From NCBI GenBank assembly GCA_900765975.1, contig CAAFTS010000085.1:1-35317 (forward strand): DNA of 35,317 bases. The letters are read 5' to 3'. Source of the stretch: Lachnospiraceae bacterium. Its GTDB lineage: Bacteria > Bacillota > Clostridia > Lachnospirales > Lachnospiraceae. The translations under genes and the position numbers were made by a program. A model generated the notes under the pieces. The model had not been told where the DNA came from, ran no database searches, and saw nothing but the letters and a program-made list of their open reading frames with translations. Shown one piece after another: positions 14,926 to 24,856 of this stretch; within the stretch, counting starts at the first letter, position 1; each line of letters begins with the position of its first letter.

Positions 14926-16836
14926 TTATGCTGTACGTTTCCACATATAGCAGACAATATATGGCTGTAAATTCGAATGGGAAGCTCCACCGCCCGCTTT
15001 TGCGATCGTCCCCTTTGGTGTCAGGGAATGCGTATGACTTCCAGCATTGCTTGTCGGTGCTGTTGCATCTGCTCCCGATACACCGCTTCCATGCACGGTA
15101 TATCTGCTGCTCCCTGCACCTCCGTCTGTATCACGTCCAATGTTGTGTGTATGACCTCCGGCACTTCCTGTTGTTGTGGCGTTTCCTGTAAAAGTATGCG
15201 TGTGGGAGGGCATTTGATTTGCAGTAAGTGTTACCACAGAAGAACCACCTGTTTTTTCCACAGTATTAAAATTCCCATCACCAGTATTGATACCTACAGG
15301 GACTCTTCCTGCTCCCCACGCCACCCAAGTTCCTCCAAAAAATTGGCTCGGATTTGTATTAACCACACTCATATAAATACTTCCAACCGGATAGATTGTT
15401 TTCGCAAACTGTTGGATATAATCCTTAAGAAGTTTTCCATAAACCCGCACATCCCAGTCTTCTGACACTTCAAACACATTTTCATCCTCTGCAACTTTAC
15501 CAACAGCTACTCCTTTGCCGCCACGTTTAAAATCCATTACTACTGCTGCTGTAGAAATGATCTCTTGTATTGAAACAGAAGAAAACGTATCTTTCAGGGT
15601 ATAACGAACATCAAAGGAATATTCTGTAGAAATATTTCCCCCGCCAAAAACAACAGCCGCTCCTGATACAAATGCCCCTGCTGCTATCCATGACTCTGCT
15701 GTTGTTCTTTTATAATGAATTGTTCCAGATGCAGTATTCTTTCCCCCACATGATGCAAATTTAAAATTTATCACGCTTCGTACATAAGCCCCGTCCTCAT
15801 TGACCGCCCCATTACTCAAACATCTTTGCGATGTTGAATTGATAAAAGACGGAGGCGAATAGGGAACTACCGTAATCGATACTGTCTTCTCATCTGAAGT
15901 TCTTCCCCTAGAATCCGTAACAACAGCAGAGAATGTGATCGTACCTTCCGTATTCAGAAACCCTGTTGTAAAGCTGGATGCCGTGCTGGTATAACCTCCG
16001 CCTGTTATGGAATATGCAGTAATACTCGATCCGTAGCTACCTGCTGCACCATTGATTTTTAAGGTTGCTTTTGATTTTGTCTGTACATAAATGCCCCATG
16101 CAGATGGCACTTCTCCATCCACCCTCGCTGCAGTCAGATTGGTAATAGATGGCTTAATGGAGGCCGGAACGCTCAAAGTCAATGTACATGTCTTACTTCC
16201 AATATTTGTGCTTCCGTTATAGGTCGTGCAGGTAATCGTACAGGTTCCCGTAACCGCTTTTGGTATCTGATTTGCCAATGAAATCGGTGGATTCCATGTA
16301 ACCGAGGTGGATGCTGTTTTTGAAACAATCGTCCCCGTCGCACCGCCAAAAGCGTATACCAATGTGTGGGTAAACGCAGAAGATGCACGGGAAATTTGTA
16401 TCACGGACGCCTTCCCCAACTCTGCATTTGAAGCTGTCACGGAAGATGCTCTTGGAATGGAATCCAAAGTTACGGTTGTATTTGCCGTAATAGAATCGTA
16501 AAAAGTTCCTGATAATGTTGCCTGAATCTTAAACACAACACTCATGGAAATTGCCTTCCCACCGTCACTTCCATGCATGACTTTCTGAGATACCGTTCCC
16601 AACAAATGTGTTCCTGTTGAACCGATGGAAGGGGATGTGAAATTCTGCGCCTTTCCATCAATCGTCATCGTATTGTTATTTCTGCTGTTAATCGACAATG
16701 ACCAGTCATTAACAAGATAAATCCTGCAGGTAATTGTAGATGTATTCTCCGACACATTCTTCGTCTGCGTCCAATCTACCCGCACCGCATAATGTCCATC
16801 ACGGATAGATCCCGAAAAACTTCCACTGGATGCCAA
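14926..16836 (-). CDS. Tail fibre / baseplate protein, probably host-binding
   Basis: A 636-residue structural protein. It opens with ASSGSFSGSIRDGHYAVRVD, typical of DUF859-type siphovirus fibre proteins, followed by repeated beta-rich, Ig-like modules. The C-terminal part has the baseplate/collar segment IYPVGSIYMSVVNTNPSQFF, then FGGTWVAWGAGRVPVG, and a histidine-rich tip (MPSHTHTF, GGHTHNIG, GSHTHSL) that may bind metal. I choose the TTG at 16834-16836: it follows AAGGTGAG and removes a 110-bp overlap with the preceding gene that the longer ATG would create. Last tail gene before lysis. Expected at the tail tip. Confidence 0.85.
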   Translation of the reverse strand: MASSGSFSGSIRDGHYAVRVDWTQTKNVSENTSTITCRIYLVNDWSLSINSRNNNTMTIDGKAQNFTSPSIGSTGTHLLGTVSQKVMHGSDGGKAISMSVVFKIQATLSGTFYDSITANTTVTLDSIPRASSVTASNAELGKASVIQISRASSAFTHTLVYAFGGATGTIVSKTASTSVTWNPPISLANQIPKAVTGTCTITCTTYNGSTNIGSKTCTLTLSVPASIKPSITNLTAARVDGEVPSAWGIYVQTKSKATLKINGAAGSYGSSITAYSITGGGYTSTASSFTTGFLNTEGTITFSAVVTDSRGRTSDEKTVSITVVPYSPPSFINSTSQRCLSNGAVNEDGAYVRSVINFKFASCGGKNTASGTIHYKRTTAESWIAAGAFVSGAAVVFGGGNISTEYSFDVRYTLKDTFSSVSIQEIISTAAVVMDFKRGGKGVAVGKVAEDENVFEVSEDWDVRVYGKLLKDYIQQFAKTIYPVGSIYMSVVNTNPSQFFGGTWVAWGAGRVPVGINTGDGNFNTVEKTGGSSVVTLTANQMPSHTHTFTGNATTTGSAGGHTHNIGRDTDGGAGSSRYTVHGSGVSGADATAPTSNAGSHTHSLTPKGTIAKAGGGASHSNLQPYIVCYMWKRTA

Positions 16837-16852
16837 CTTTCTCACCTTCTTT

Positions 16853-17407
16853 CTAAGACGGATCACGCCATTTGATTGACAAATTTCCTGTGCTTCTCGG
16901 TATAAAATCAAACCATCCCCGGACTTCATTGCCCAGAGACAGTTTGTTTCGAATTTCTGCATTGGTTATGACGAGAATCTGATTGGAAATATAAGCAATT
17001 TTCTGCCCATTCTCCTTAAATGAGAGTTCTTCATTGGATAATTCCGCTGTAAATGCATTCCCGACTTTTCCTAATTCAATCAATGCTCCCTTGAAACGAA
17101 TGTATTCTTCCAAAAGTGTTTGATTGGCAGAGACATTATTAATGATTTCATTTGTTATCTTTGTGAAGTCCATTCGGATTTCTGAACTGTTCTGTGTAAT
17201 GCTTGCCTGAAAGTCTTTTTGGATTGTTTCCAATTCTGATTTCGTAAGATACGTTTCCCTGACGGTATGCTGAATCTGTTCTGAAGTTTTACTGATTTCA
17301 GAATAGCACTCATGGATATTCTCTTTTAACGACTCCACATCGTCCTTGACATCCTCATAGTCTTTCATGCTCTGGAAACTGGCTTGGCACGTTGTCAATA
17401 ATGCCAT
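16853..17407 (-). CDS. Coiled-coil tail-associated protein
   Basis: A 184-residue protein, largely alpha-helical in its first 110 residues (MKDYEDVKDDVESLKENIHE and later ITQNSSEIRMDFTKITNEII), suggesting a trimeric coiled coil. It ends in a compact region (GALIELGKVG, YISNQILVITNAEIRNKLSL, GWFDFIPRSTGNLSIKW). The GNLSIKWR-type ending is common in proteins that follow the Ig-like tail proteins of Lachnospiraceae/Streptococcus-type phages. It sits between two fibre genes with gaps of 11-16 bp. Probably a fibre shaft or assembly partner. Confidence 0.75.
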   Translation of the reverse strand: MALLTTCQASFQSMKDYEDVKDDVESLKENIHECYSEISKTSEQIQHTVRETYLTKSELETIQKDFQASITQNSSEIRMDFTKITNEIINNVSANQTLLEEYIRFKGALIELGKVGNAFTAELSNEELSFKENGQKIAYISNQILVITNAEIRNKLSLGNEVRGWFDFIPRSTGNLSIKWRDPS

Positions 17408-17418
17408 TAGGCCACCTC

Positions 17419-19236
17419 CTATCCTTTGGACACGTCACATTGCAGGGTTACAAGACTGTCAATATCCTTTGCGGATAAATAGATCACTTTTCCACTCTTT
17501 TCAAAAGTAATCGCTTTTCCATCTTTATCCTGCATATACCATGTATAGGTCAGAGTCTGCTTTTCCGTAGCATTTTTCCACTCTGCGCCATCATACTTCA
17601 TTAAAACAACACTTTGGGCAGTATGATCCACCTTGTACCAGAAATCTCCTGATTTTGGACTTGACGGAGCAGTTTCCCCAATGTTTCCAAGCAGGGCATC
17701 CACTTCTTTCTGATTCGTCCGCACAATCACATATGGAACAACTCCGCCTAAATTATTCTTTACCGTAAATCCTCCGATGGACAGCATTTCTGACACATAG
17801 GGATCTGACTTATCTTCCACGGTTATCACATCCGCATAGCTTTTTCCGCCATACGTCATCGTACAACGGTAGGATTGAATGTTGACAATATCCGCTCCCG
17901 ATACGGTAAGGGACGAAGATGTCGCACCGCTGATATTATTCCATGTTCCTCCTACATATTTTGCCCACTGATAGGTAGCACTTGTAATTGCTGTTGAACC
18001 GCTATAGGCAGATGTTGAAAGAAGTAATGTCCCCGACTGATTTAGCACCACAGTTCCATTTGGTGCGTATACAGAAAACACGACTGCACTCGCTCCTGCA
18101 TTTCCTTTATTGGATTTTGACCATGAAAACTGTTTTATTACCTTTTTCCCTGAAATTGTAAAAGTTAATTCTATCGTTCCATTTAATACAGACGCTCCAC
18201 CTAATGTTGCATTTGCCGCGAATAAAAGGGACAGCTTACCAGCTATCGTTGCCGTGGCTGCTGTGTTCGTTTTCACCGTAACACCATCCGGCAATGTTCC
18301 TACCGTACATGTACAGGGAGTCTGTTCAATTCCGACATACCCAGTAAAAGGAATGTTTACAAGAACTTCTGCCGCTACAGCTCCATTTGCTGTACAAGCA
18401 ATGGACTGTGTTTCATTTCCTAAAATAACCGAAAGACCACCTTTTCCATCACCACCAGCAGCACCCGGATCACCTTTTTCTCCATCATAAATTTTTGTAA
18501 TGGTTACCGTATCATAAACATCCACATCATCTGTCAATAATTTAATCTGAGCTACATTATTAAAGAAAACGGAATGTGTCGGTTTAACCACCAACGTTCC
18601 ACCAGTAATGCTGCCATTATCAGAAGTAGTTGGATAATCCACCCAGTTTCCAGAACTATTATTATACTGCCATTTGCTGATAGACACTCCCTGTACCTGT
18701 GCGGTAAGCGTAGCCTGTGCCGCCCCTACCAAAGAAGAACCCGCATCGTATTTAAATACATGGGTATCTGCCGTCACGGATGCCAACTTAGCATTTTGTG
18801 CATTCTTAACCAGCGTATAGGTAATATCTGAAGAAATATTAACGGTGTTTTTTGTTTCTGAATCGTAGTAACTGATATAACAAATGTAAGTGATCATCCC
18901 CGAAGATGACGTAGCAAGATTATCCTTATTTACGGTAAGGATTCCTCCCGCCACGGTCTCTCCTGCGATCAATGCGCTTTCCGCCCCTGTCCCATCTTTT
19001 CGTTTCCAATTGATAGATAATCCTGACGCACCTAATGAAAGATTCGTCTGATCCAGAAAAATAACAGGGGTTAACTTCAGATTCGTGACCGCCCAGCTTG
19101 GAGCATAGGTATGTGGCAGCACGTTTGGATTTTCACTCTGCGTCTTCGGCAGATTGGACGTGATATACGCTGATAGTTTTCTTTGATCTGTAATGTCAAC
19201 GAATGTCTGTTGACTGGAAGTTAAAATTGTAGCCAT
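17419..19236 (-). CDS. Ig-like-domain tail protein with short collagen-like stretch
   Basis: A 605-residue beta-rich protein rich in Ser, Thr, Gly and Val, with several Ig-like modules (for example about 75-150, 160-255 and 385-460; LSTSAYSGSTAITSATYQWA is a typical Ig-strand pattern). A collagen-like GEKGDPGAAGGDGKGG separates the first and second halves. The C-terminus has SPKSGDFWYKVDHTAQSVVL and TWYMQDKDGK. Likely a tail-tip appendage binding surface glycans or protein, as Ig-like domains do in many siphoviruses. It lies directly downstream of the Tal gene (12-bp gap). Confidence 0.82.
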   Translation of the reverse strand: MATILTSSQQTFVDITDQRKLSAYITSNLPKTQSENPNVLPHTYAPSWAVTNLKLTPVIFLDQTNLSLGASGLSINWKRKDGTGAESALIAGETVAGGILTVNKDNLATSSSGMITYICYISYYDSETKNTVNISSDITYTLVKNAQNAKLASVTADTHVFKYDAGSSLVGAAQATLTAQVQGVSISKWQYNNSSGNWVDYPTTSDNGSITGGTLVVKPTHSVFFNNVAQIKLLTDDVDVYDTVTITKIYDGEKGDPGAAGGDGKGGLSVILGNETQSIACTANGAVAAEVLVNIPFTGYVGIEQTPCTCTVGTLPDGVTVKTNTAATATIAGKLSLLFAANATLGGASVLNGTIELTFTISGKKVIKQFSWSKSNKGNAGASAVVFSVYAPNGTVVLNQSGTLLLSTSAYSGSTAITSATYQWAKYVGGTWNNISGATSSSLTVSGADIVNIQSYRCTMTYGGKSYADVITVEDKSDPYVSEMLSIGGFTVKNNLGGVVPYVIVRTNQKEVDALLGNIGETAPSSPKSGDFWYKVDHTAQSVVLMKYDGAEWKNATEKQTLTYTWYMQDKDGKAITFEKSGKVIYLSAKDIDSLVTLQCDVSKG

Positions 19237-19248
19237 ATAAAATTCCTC

Positions 19249-20706
19249 CTAAATCTTAATCTCACAATAAAAGGATGCATTATCCTGCACATCTTCTGTT
19301 GTGATTACAATCGATTTCCTTCCTGCATGAAGCCGATCCCAATCCGCATCTGTTTCCTCATTTCCAGAGTTACGATGCCAACAGAATGCAGACGCATCCA
19401 ATGTATCTGTTATCTCTTTATCCCAAGAATATACCCGGCACCTTATGGTGCTTTTCTGTCCCCGGTCTTTGAAAATATTTACTCCCTCCACCAATAGTTC
19501 TGTCCGATACATCTTTGAAGATTGTATTTCTTCTACTTTCCCCGACATATCTTCCAATTTGGAATCTTGATCCATGATATCTTTTTCCAATGTATTCAGA
19601 TTCCCATGTTGTTTCGCCGATAAGGAAGTCAGCGTTATGCTGGACGCACCGATTGTAATGGTGTTTCCTGATGGATTCAGATAATCCCTTGTTTTACTCA
19701 CGCAAAGATATCTTCCATCAATTCCATGTGGCGGAGACAAACAGTCCACGTATTGTCTGGCATGAATATCCATAATATCAACACCCGCATCCGATTCATC
19801 CACAATGGAAAGTTCCATGCTTGTGATACCTTTTGCCAATTCTGCCACCCGGCTTTTCGCTTTCTTGAGAAGATTTCCCGGCTCGGTTACGTCATCCCAA
19901 ACTTCTACTGTCCAAATCCACCCTATCTCTTTTAAGGCTTTTTCATCATAAACATACTCTACTCCTTCATTTACTCCTGTAATGGTCACTCTTTTTCCAG
20001 TTTCCACTTCATTCCCGTCTTCATCAGTTTCTTTAATTTTTGCTCCAAGCGGAATCAAAACCGTGATTCTCTCTGTATGATCCTGAGTAATTTTTACATC
20101 TAAAAGATTCTTCCCATACTCCACTTTTTGTAAAGAAAAGGCTGTGAAATCTTCTAGATAATCCAACATTTTCCCTTCTCGTGTGTATCGTACCTGTAAG
20201 TAACCGCCATGCGTTTTCATCAGTTTCTCCTGTATTGCGTCCAATGTTATGGAATGTTCAGAGCTGCTATAAGAAATATAATCATTGTTATCCTTCACCG
20301 TCACATTTCCTATATGAAACTGTTTCTTTTTTTCTACCCGCTTGTTATGCTCTGTCAGAAACAGTTCCAAAAGCCCCTTTAAATTTCCTTTATATGAATA
20401 CGGCGGCTGCATGGAGTCTTTCAGATATGCAAGTGCTGATTCACAAGTCCATGTATGGGTATTATAAAAATCAATCCCATCATCCAGCGCCCTTCCTTCA
20501 AATACCGTATTCTCTCCTTTTTTACACACAATTTCAGAAGACATCGGTTTCACATCTTTCAGATACGGATGGTTATAAGGGGCAGACACTATCAGACTGT
20601 CAATGTTTTCTGCATCTTCTTTTACCTGTGCCTGAGTAATTGCAAGACGAGAAAAATGTGGATGGTAGAACAACTTTCCATCCACATAAACACGAAATAA
20701 CTTCAT
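19249..20706 (-). CDS. Tail-associated lysin/endopeptidase-type protein (Tal)
   Basis: A 485-residue tail-tip protein of the 'prophage endopeptidase tail' type, forming the hub where the tail opens the cell envelope. Tal-like N-terminus (MKLFRVYVDGKLFYHPHFSR, later HTWTCESALAYLKDSMQPPY) followed by GGYLQVRY and IPLGAKIKETDEDGN, and a coiled coil around NTLEKDIMDQDSKLEDMSGK. The C-terminal region (FKDRGQKSTIRCRVYSWDKE) is Ig-like. I use the ATG at 20706, after GGGAGGGGAG, which overlaps the Dit stop as ATGA. A separate peptidase domain is not evident. Confidence 0.85.
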   Translation of the reverse strand: MKLFRVYVDGKLFYHPHFSRLAITQAQVKEDAENIDSLIVSAPYNHPYLKDVKPMSSEIVCKKGENTVFEGRALDDGIDFYNTHTWTCESALAYLKDSMQPPYSYKGNLKGLLELFLTEHNKRVEKKKQFHIGNVTVKDNNDYISYSSSEHSITLDAIQEKLMKTHGGYLQVRYTREGKMLDYLEDFTAFSLQKVEYGKNLLDVKITQDHTERITVLIPLGAKIKETDEDGNEVETGKRVTITGVNEGVEYVYDEKALKEIGWIWTVEVWDDVTEPGNLLKKAKSRVAELAKGITSMELSIVDESDAGVDIMDIHARQYVDCLSPPHGIDGRYLCVSKTRDYLNPSGNTITIGASSITLTSLSAKQHGNLNTLEKDIMDQDSKLEDMSGKVEEIQSSKMYRTELLVEGVNIFKDRGQKSTIRCRVYSWDKEITDTLDASAFCWHRNSGNEETDADWDRLHAGRKSIVITTEDVQDNASFYCEIKI

Positions 20707-21353
20707 AATCTCCCCTCCCGATAACGGAATGTTGTAACACTTTCTCCCTTGACACTCAGTCGGTTTTCCCCTGCTCCAAGTTCCATTTCCGGGAACTCCC
20801 ATGTTCCGGCACTTACGGATTTTTCATAGGTATCTTCTCCTATTCTCCAAGAAAATGCGGTCTCCCCTGTGGTGATCACTACCGGAACCACAGGCATAAA
20901 ATCGTTTTGAAGTGTAACCGTGCCACTTCCAGAAATCACGACTTCACTTTCCTTCACATGGTAAAAATAGGAATCTCCATCCGTACACTCCAACGTGATT
21001 GTGCCTTTTCTAAGCAGCGGATCATATACAGGGGCAAACTCTACAGTCCCAAGTGCATATACATCGGGTTCTTCAGAACGGATTACCTTAATCAGCTTTC
21101 CAGCATATTGATTCACAAGTTCGGAAACCTTCTGATCATATTGCTTTCTGGTACCTAACATTGACAAAACAATGGTAAAACTTCGTGGCTGATACGATAC
21201 CCTTCCTAACGCTTCTGTATATCGGATTGGAGAATTTCTTCCCGGAACAACGATTGTATTCGTTTGGGACTGTGGTGTCGGAAAATCAATATTTTCCCGA
21301 ATCCATCCCATCTCACGAACAGATTTTCCATTTAATTTCACATCAGGGATCAT
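20703..21353 (-). CDS. Distal tail protein (Dit)-like
   Basis: A 216-residue tail protein between tape measure and Tal, the standard Dit position. N-terminal Dit-like half (MGWIRENIDFPTPQSQTNTI, PGRNSPIRYTEALGR, YQPRSFTIVLSM) and a C-terminal beta-rich galectin-like half (VVISGSGTVTLQNDFMPVVP). Dit forms a hexamer joining tail tube and tip. It overlaps both neighbours by 4 bp (ATGA), so the three proteins are translated in step. Confidence 0.85.
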   Translation of the reverse strand: MIPDVKLNGKSVREMGWIRENIDFPTPQSQTNTIVVPGRNSPIRYTEALGRVSYQPRSFTIVLSMLGTRKQYDQKVSELVNQYAGKLIKVIRSEEPDVYALGTVEFAPVYDPLLRKGTITLECTDGDSYFYHVKESEVVISGSGTVTLQNDFMPVVPVVITTGETAFSWRIGEDTYEKSVSAGTWEFPEMELGAGENRLSVKGESVTTFRYREGRL

Positions 21354-24340
21354 AAACTCAACCTCCTGTTCAACTTCTGTGCCTGTCCCAAACGACTGTC
21401 AATAGCCGGAAGCAGATGTCCCACCAATGTTCCATCTTCCAAATAAATGCCCTTACTGCTGTTATTGGCGATTACGGCAAGATACTGCTCCATTTTTCCC
21501 GTATTCATCCGGCTTGATAAAATATGCTCTAACTGATCATAAAACCCTTTCAATGGAAGAACCGCTTCCTTACCTGCTTCTCCTCCTGCCATTAAGCTGC
21601 TTCCATTCATCCCAAAAACAGTAGGCTTGGTTAAAATACCACCTTCCTTATACCAATCAATGGAAAGATGCGGTACACTCGGAGGCGAAAGTGACAACTT
21701 TCCTGAAATCTTAAAATGTGGCAGCTTGATTTTAGGAAGTTCCAGTTTCATACCGGAAAAGAATCCTGTAATTTTATCTATGATTCCCTTCACCGCATTT
21801 TTTGCTGCTTCCACTGGTTTTATAATCGCATCTTTGATCCCGTTCCAAACCGAAGTTGCTGTACTTTTAATCCCATTAAAGATAGAAGTAATCGTGCTTT
21901 TCACACCATTGAATACGGAACTGACCTTACTTTTTATGCCATCCACCACAGAAGAAATTACGGATTTAATCCCATTCCATACGGATGACGCTACGGATTT
22001 CACAGCATTAAATATTGTCGACACCGTAGTTTTGATGGCATTTAAAACAGATGAGACCTTACTGCTTATCGCATTCCATACTGTAGAAATCACGTTTTTT
22101 ATCGCACCCATCACAGATGAGATTGTACTGGAAACTGCATGGATTGCAGATGACACTACAGATTTAATGCCCTCCCATACGGAAGAAACAATTCCTTTGC
22201 AGTTCTCCCAAATCATCTGGAACGGTAATGTTATAATATCAATCGCACCCTGAATAATAGAGCCGAGCAGCATGACCGCCGTCTGTACCACATTACATAT
22301 TCCTTCCCATACAGACTGTAAGTGCGTCCACAAATTTGAAAACCATGCTTTTAGAGAATCCACCATTGCACCAATTCCGGTACAGATGGTATTCCACAGC
22401 TCTCCGAACCATTGTGTAATCGCACCCCAATTTTGTATAATCGCAATAATTCCGGCAATCGCCGCTGCCACCGCTGCAATGACCGCAATAATAGGAAGCA
22501 TTGAAACATTCAAAGCACCCATCGCCACGGAAATCGCTGCAATGACCGGAGTAAGGGCTGTGAACGCTGCCAGCAATGCCCCTAAAATAATGACGAAATT
22601 TTGAACTGGTCCCGGTAATCTCTCAAACCATCCTCCAATCGTGGTAATCACGGATACCAATGGTGGAAGGATTGCATTTGCCAATTCCGCCAGTTTTTCT
22701 CCTAAAGGTACTAATGCCTGCTGTAATTTTCTTGTATTGGATTCCATCTGCTGCATCGGTGTTGTTGTTGCATCGAACATCCCCTGTGCAGATCCTTTTA
22801 CGCTGTCATAGGTGCTTCCGACAGAAGTCAGGGAAGTAATGAATTTTAAGTTTCCATCTTCCGCCATTGTTCCAAATGCTAAAGCAGCAAGGTTTAACGC
22901 TTCCTGTTGATTCGTACAGTTTCCGATATCTGCCACGATAGAATCAATGACCTGCTTCTGTGTTGCTCCTCCATTCTGCCATGAAGTAAATAATTCCTGT
23001 GTTTTTGTAGAAAAAGAACCTATGGACTCTCCAATTGTTCCATCCACAAGACGGGTAGTCACTTCATTGATGGCATCATTTACCTTGTCAAGATTATACG
23101 CACCATTCTTCAAGCCATTGTCCAGCAATTGGAAATACTCCGATGCCGAATATCCTGCCTGAGAAAACTTTCCTGCATATTCACTCAGGTTATCTCCTAA
23201 CTCACTTGTTTTATCCAAGCCATTCTGTGTACCAACTACGATGTAATCCATCGCTTCCTGTGCAGTCAAACCATACTGCTGCATTAAAGAATTCACGCCA
23301 CGAAGCGTTTCATTCATATCAATTCCATACAATTCGTCCAACGTAATAGCCTGCTGTGTCAAATTAGTAAGGTCTGTTTCACTCAGATCGCCCAAGTTCT
23401 TTTTTACCATAAGGACGGCATCTGCCACGCTGTCCATGCTTTCTCCCACGCCATCCGAATACACAGATTTAATAACATTTGCCGATTCTTCTGCTGCCTG
23501 TCCGGTTTCTCCAAAATACGCATTTACTTTTGTGACCGCATTCTCTGTTTCCGAATAAGCATCTATTGCTTTTGTTCCGATGTCCTGAATTTTATCTCCT
23601 ACAGCAGAAAGCTGATCTGCAGTCTGCATCAAGGCAGCACCTTTTGTATTTTCCGCAATCTGCCCCACATCCTCGGCAGTATCCTGAGCCGCATCCCCTG
23701 CCTGCTTTAATTCTTCAATCAAATTACGGATAGCTTCTCCATCATCAACCGTATCCAGCGCATCGGTCAATTGACGGATATCTGCTTTCCCGCCTGTTGC
23801 AGACTTTCCAATTTTCTCGATGGCGGTCTTCATTTGATCTGAATTGGCTGTTCCATTTTTAATCGCAGAAACTAATTTACTTCCAAGAACGTCCGCATAA
23901 TCATCCACTTGTGTTCCTGTCGAGGAAAATAATTTTTCCAACCTTGCTGTATTGGAAGATAGACGGTCTTGTTCCGTTTGGAGAGAGGATAAATCATTTT
24001 TATACTGATTCAGCTTTCCTCGTGTTTCCTCTACCTCTCTTTGAAATGCCTGATACTTATCCTGACCTATATCCCCTCTTTGAAAAGCCGCTGTTACCTG
24101 CTCCTGTGCAGATTCCAACGCTTCTAATTTGTCACTTGTCTGACTGACCGCTTGCGAAAGTAACTGCTGCTTCTGAGCCACCAATACAGTATTTGATGGA
24201 TCGAGTTTCAATAATTTATTTACGTCATTGAGAGCAGACTGTGTCTTGGTAATTGAAGAATTCACGCTGCGTAATGCTTTATCAAGACCCGTGGTATCTC
24301 CTCCTATTTCAACTGTGATTCCCTTAATCCTGTTTCCCAT
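21350..24340 (-). CDS. Tail tape measure protein
   Basis: A 996-residue protein (start at the ATG 24338-24340 after GGAGGAGGTG) that sets tail length and helps DNA cross the membrane. The N-terminus (MGNRIKGITVEIGGDTTGLD, SALNDVNKLLKLDPSN) is typical. Long coiled coil at about 40-110 and a TP901-type core (TENAVTKVNAYFGETGQAAE and following). A strongly hydrophobic stretch (about residues 590-670: FVIILGALLAAFTALTPVIA, AVAAAIAGIIAII) could span membrane. The region after it carries tandem repeats of the type VWNGIKSVISSV. The C-terminus has FGMNGSSLMAGGEAGKEAVL. It is the largest gene of the late operon. Confidence 0.95.
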   Translation of the reverse strand: MGNRIKGITVEIGGDTTGLDKALRSVNSSITKTQSALNDVNKLLKLDPSNTVLVAQKQQLLSQAVSQTSDKLEALESAQEQVTAAFQRGDIGQDKYQAFQREVEETRGKLNQYKNDLSSLQTEQDRLSSNTARLEKLFSSTGTQVDDYADVLGSKLVSAIKNGTANSDQMKTAIEKIGKSATGGKADIRQLTDALDTVDDGEAIRNLIEELKQAGDAAQDTAEDVGQIAENTKGAALMQTADQLSAVGDKIQDIGTKAIDAYSETENAVTKVNAYFGETGQAAEESANVIKSVYSDGVGESMDSVADAVLMVKKNLGDLSETDLTNLTQQAITLDELYGIDMNETLRGVNSLMQQYGLTAQEAMDYIVVGTQNGLDKTSELGDNLSEYAGKFSQAGYSASEYFQLLDNGLKNGAYNLDKVNDAINEVTTRLVDGTIGESIGSFSTKTQELFTSWQNGGATQKQVIDSIVADIGNCTNQQEALNLAALAFGTMAEDGNLKFITSLTSVGSTYDSVKGSAQGMFDATTTPMQQMESNTRKLQQALVPLGEKLAELANAILPPLVSVITTIGGWFERLPGPVQNFVIILGALLAAFTALTPVIAAISVAMGALNVSMLPIIAVIAAVAAAIAGIIAIIQNWGAITQWFGELWNTICTGIGAMVDSLKAWFSNLWTHLQSVWEGICNVVQTAVMLLGSIIQGAIDIITLPFQMIWENCKGIVSSVWEGIKSVVSSAIHAVSSTISSVMGAIKNVISTVWNAISSKVSSVLNAIKTTVSTIFNAVKSVASSVWNGIKSVISSVVDGIKSKVSSVFNGVKSTITSIFNGIKSTATSVWNGIKDAIIKPVEAAKNAVKGIIDKITGFFSGMKLELPKIKLPHFKISGKLSLSPPSVPHLSIDWYKEGGILTKPTVFGMNGSSLMAGGEAGKEAVLPLKGFYDQLEHILSSRMNTGKMEQYLAVIANNSSKGIYLEDGTLVGHLLPAIDSRLGQAQKLNRRLSL
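21780..22190 (-). repeat. Tandem W/F-N-x-I-K-S repeats within the tape measure gene
   Basis: About a dozen related units of roughly 11-14 residues (VWNGIKSVISSV, VFNGVKSTITSI, IFNGIKSTATSV, VWNAISSKVSSV) alternate Trp/Phe with Ile/Val and Ser/Lys. The nucleotide sequence shows matching repeated ATCCCATTC/CCATT blocks. Regular tape-measure repeats may scale with tail length. Confidence 0.75.
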
Positions 24341-24366
24341 GTCTGCACCTCCTCCCAAAAAGACAT

Positions 24367-24427
24367 AAAGAAAGCCCGGATTTCTCCGAGCATGAAAAAA
24401 GCACCGATTCTTTTTCTGAACCGATGC
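24367..24427 (-). terminator. Two tandem intrinsic terminators in front of the tape measure gene
   Basis: First: GAACCGATGC (24418-24427) pairs with GCACCGATTC (24401-24410), followed by six U. Second: TCCGAGC (24385-24391) pairs with GCCCGGA (24374-24380) around a four-base loop, followed by UUUCUUU. Both lie past the YjbR stop and before the tape measure ribosome site. Confidence 0.8.
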
Positions 24428-24443
24428 CATCTTACTATTTTAT

Positions 24444-24779
24444 TTATTTCCTTTTACATATCAAATCATAACTTTCCGCAATCATGCGTTTAATATCAGT
24501 ATCCGGTATTGTCCCATCTAATATAATAGAATTCCAGTGTTCTTTATTTTGGTGATATGCCGGAATTACTGAGGAATATGTACTTCTCCAAAAATCTCTC
24601 CATTCTGGATCCACCTTTACATTTACCCATATATGTCCTTCCCTTTCATAAGTCCATGCAAAAGCTCTTTTATTTTTTTCATACCTTAGCAATACCCAGT
24701 TAGGATCATGAAATGGGGTATCTACATATACATTTGAAAATGTTAAACCATACTTTAAAACTTCTTCTCTTGATAACAT
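24444..24779 (-). CDS. MmcQ/YjbR family protein, accessory (moron) gene
   Basis: A 111-residue protein matching MmcQ/YjbR, small proteins of uncertain, possibly DNA-binding, role. Typical blocks in order: FHDPNWVLLRYEKNKRAFAW, GHIWVNVKVDPEWRDFWR, SVIPAYHQNKEHWNSIILDG, MIAESYDLI. I use the ATG at 24777-24779 (MLSREEVLKYG, the usual family start), preceded by GAAGGCGA; the longer frame adds 21 residues without support. Host-type gene inserted in the tail module with the DUF3592 gene, under a local promoter and ended by two terminators. Not needed for tail assembly in the families I know. Confidence 0.85.
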   Translation of the reverse strand: MLSREEVLKYGLTFSNVYVDTPFHDPNWVLLRYEKNKRAFAWTYEREGHIWVNVKVDPEWRDFWRSTYSSVIPAYHQNKEHWNSIILDGTIPDTDIKRMIAESYDLICKRK

Positions 24780-24856
24780 ATTCTTCGCCTTCTTCTCATG
24801 TATGATTTTTCTTACACAAACTGCAATTTGCCTGATTAGCAATTATCTTTTGCAAT

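Noticed and set aside
16837..16962. Longer N-terminus for the tail fibre protein
   Set aside because: It would overlap the preceding gene by 110 bp and lacks similarity; the TTG after AAGGTGAG matches the family's usual start.
21627..22253. Open frame of 208 codons antisense to the tape measure
   Set aside because: It mirrors the repeats of the tape measure gene and has no ribosome site; explained by repeat composition.
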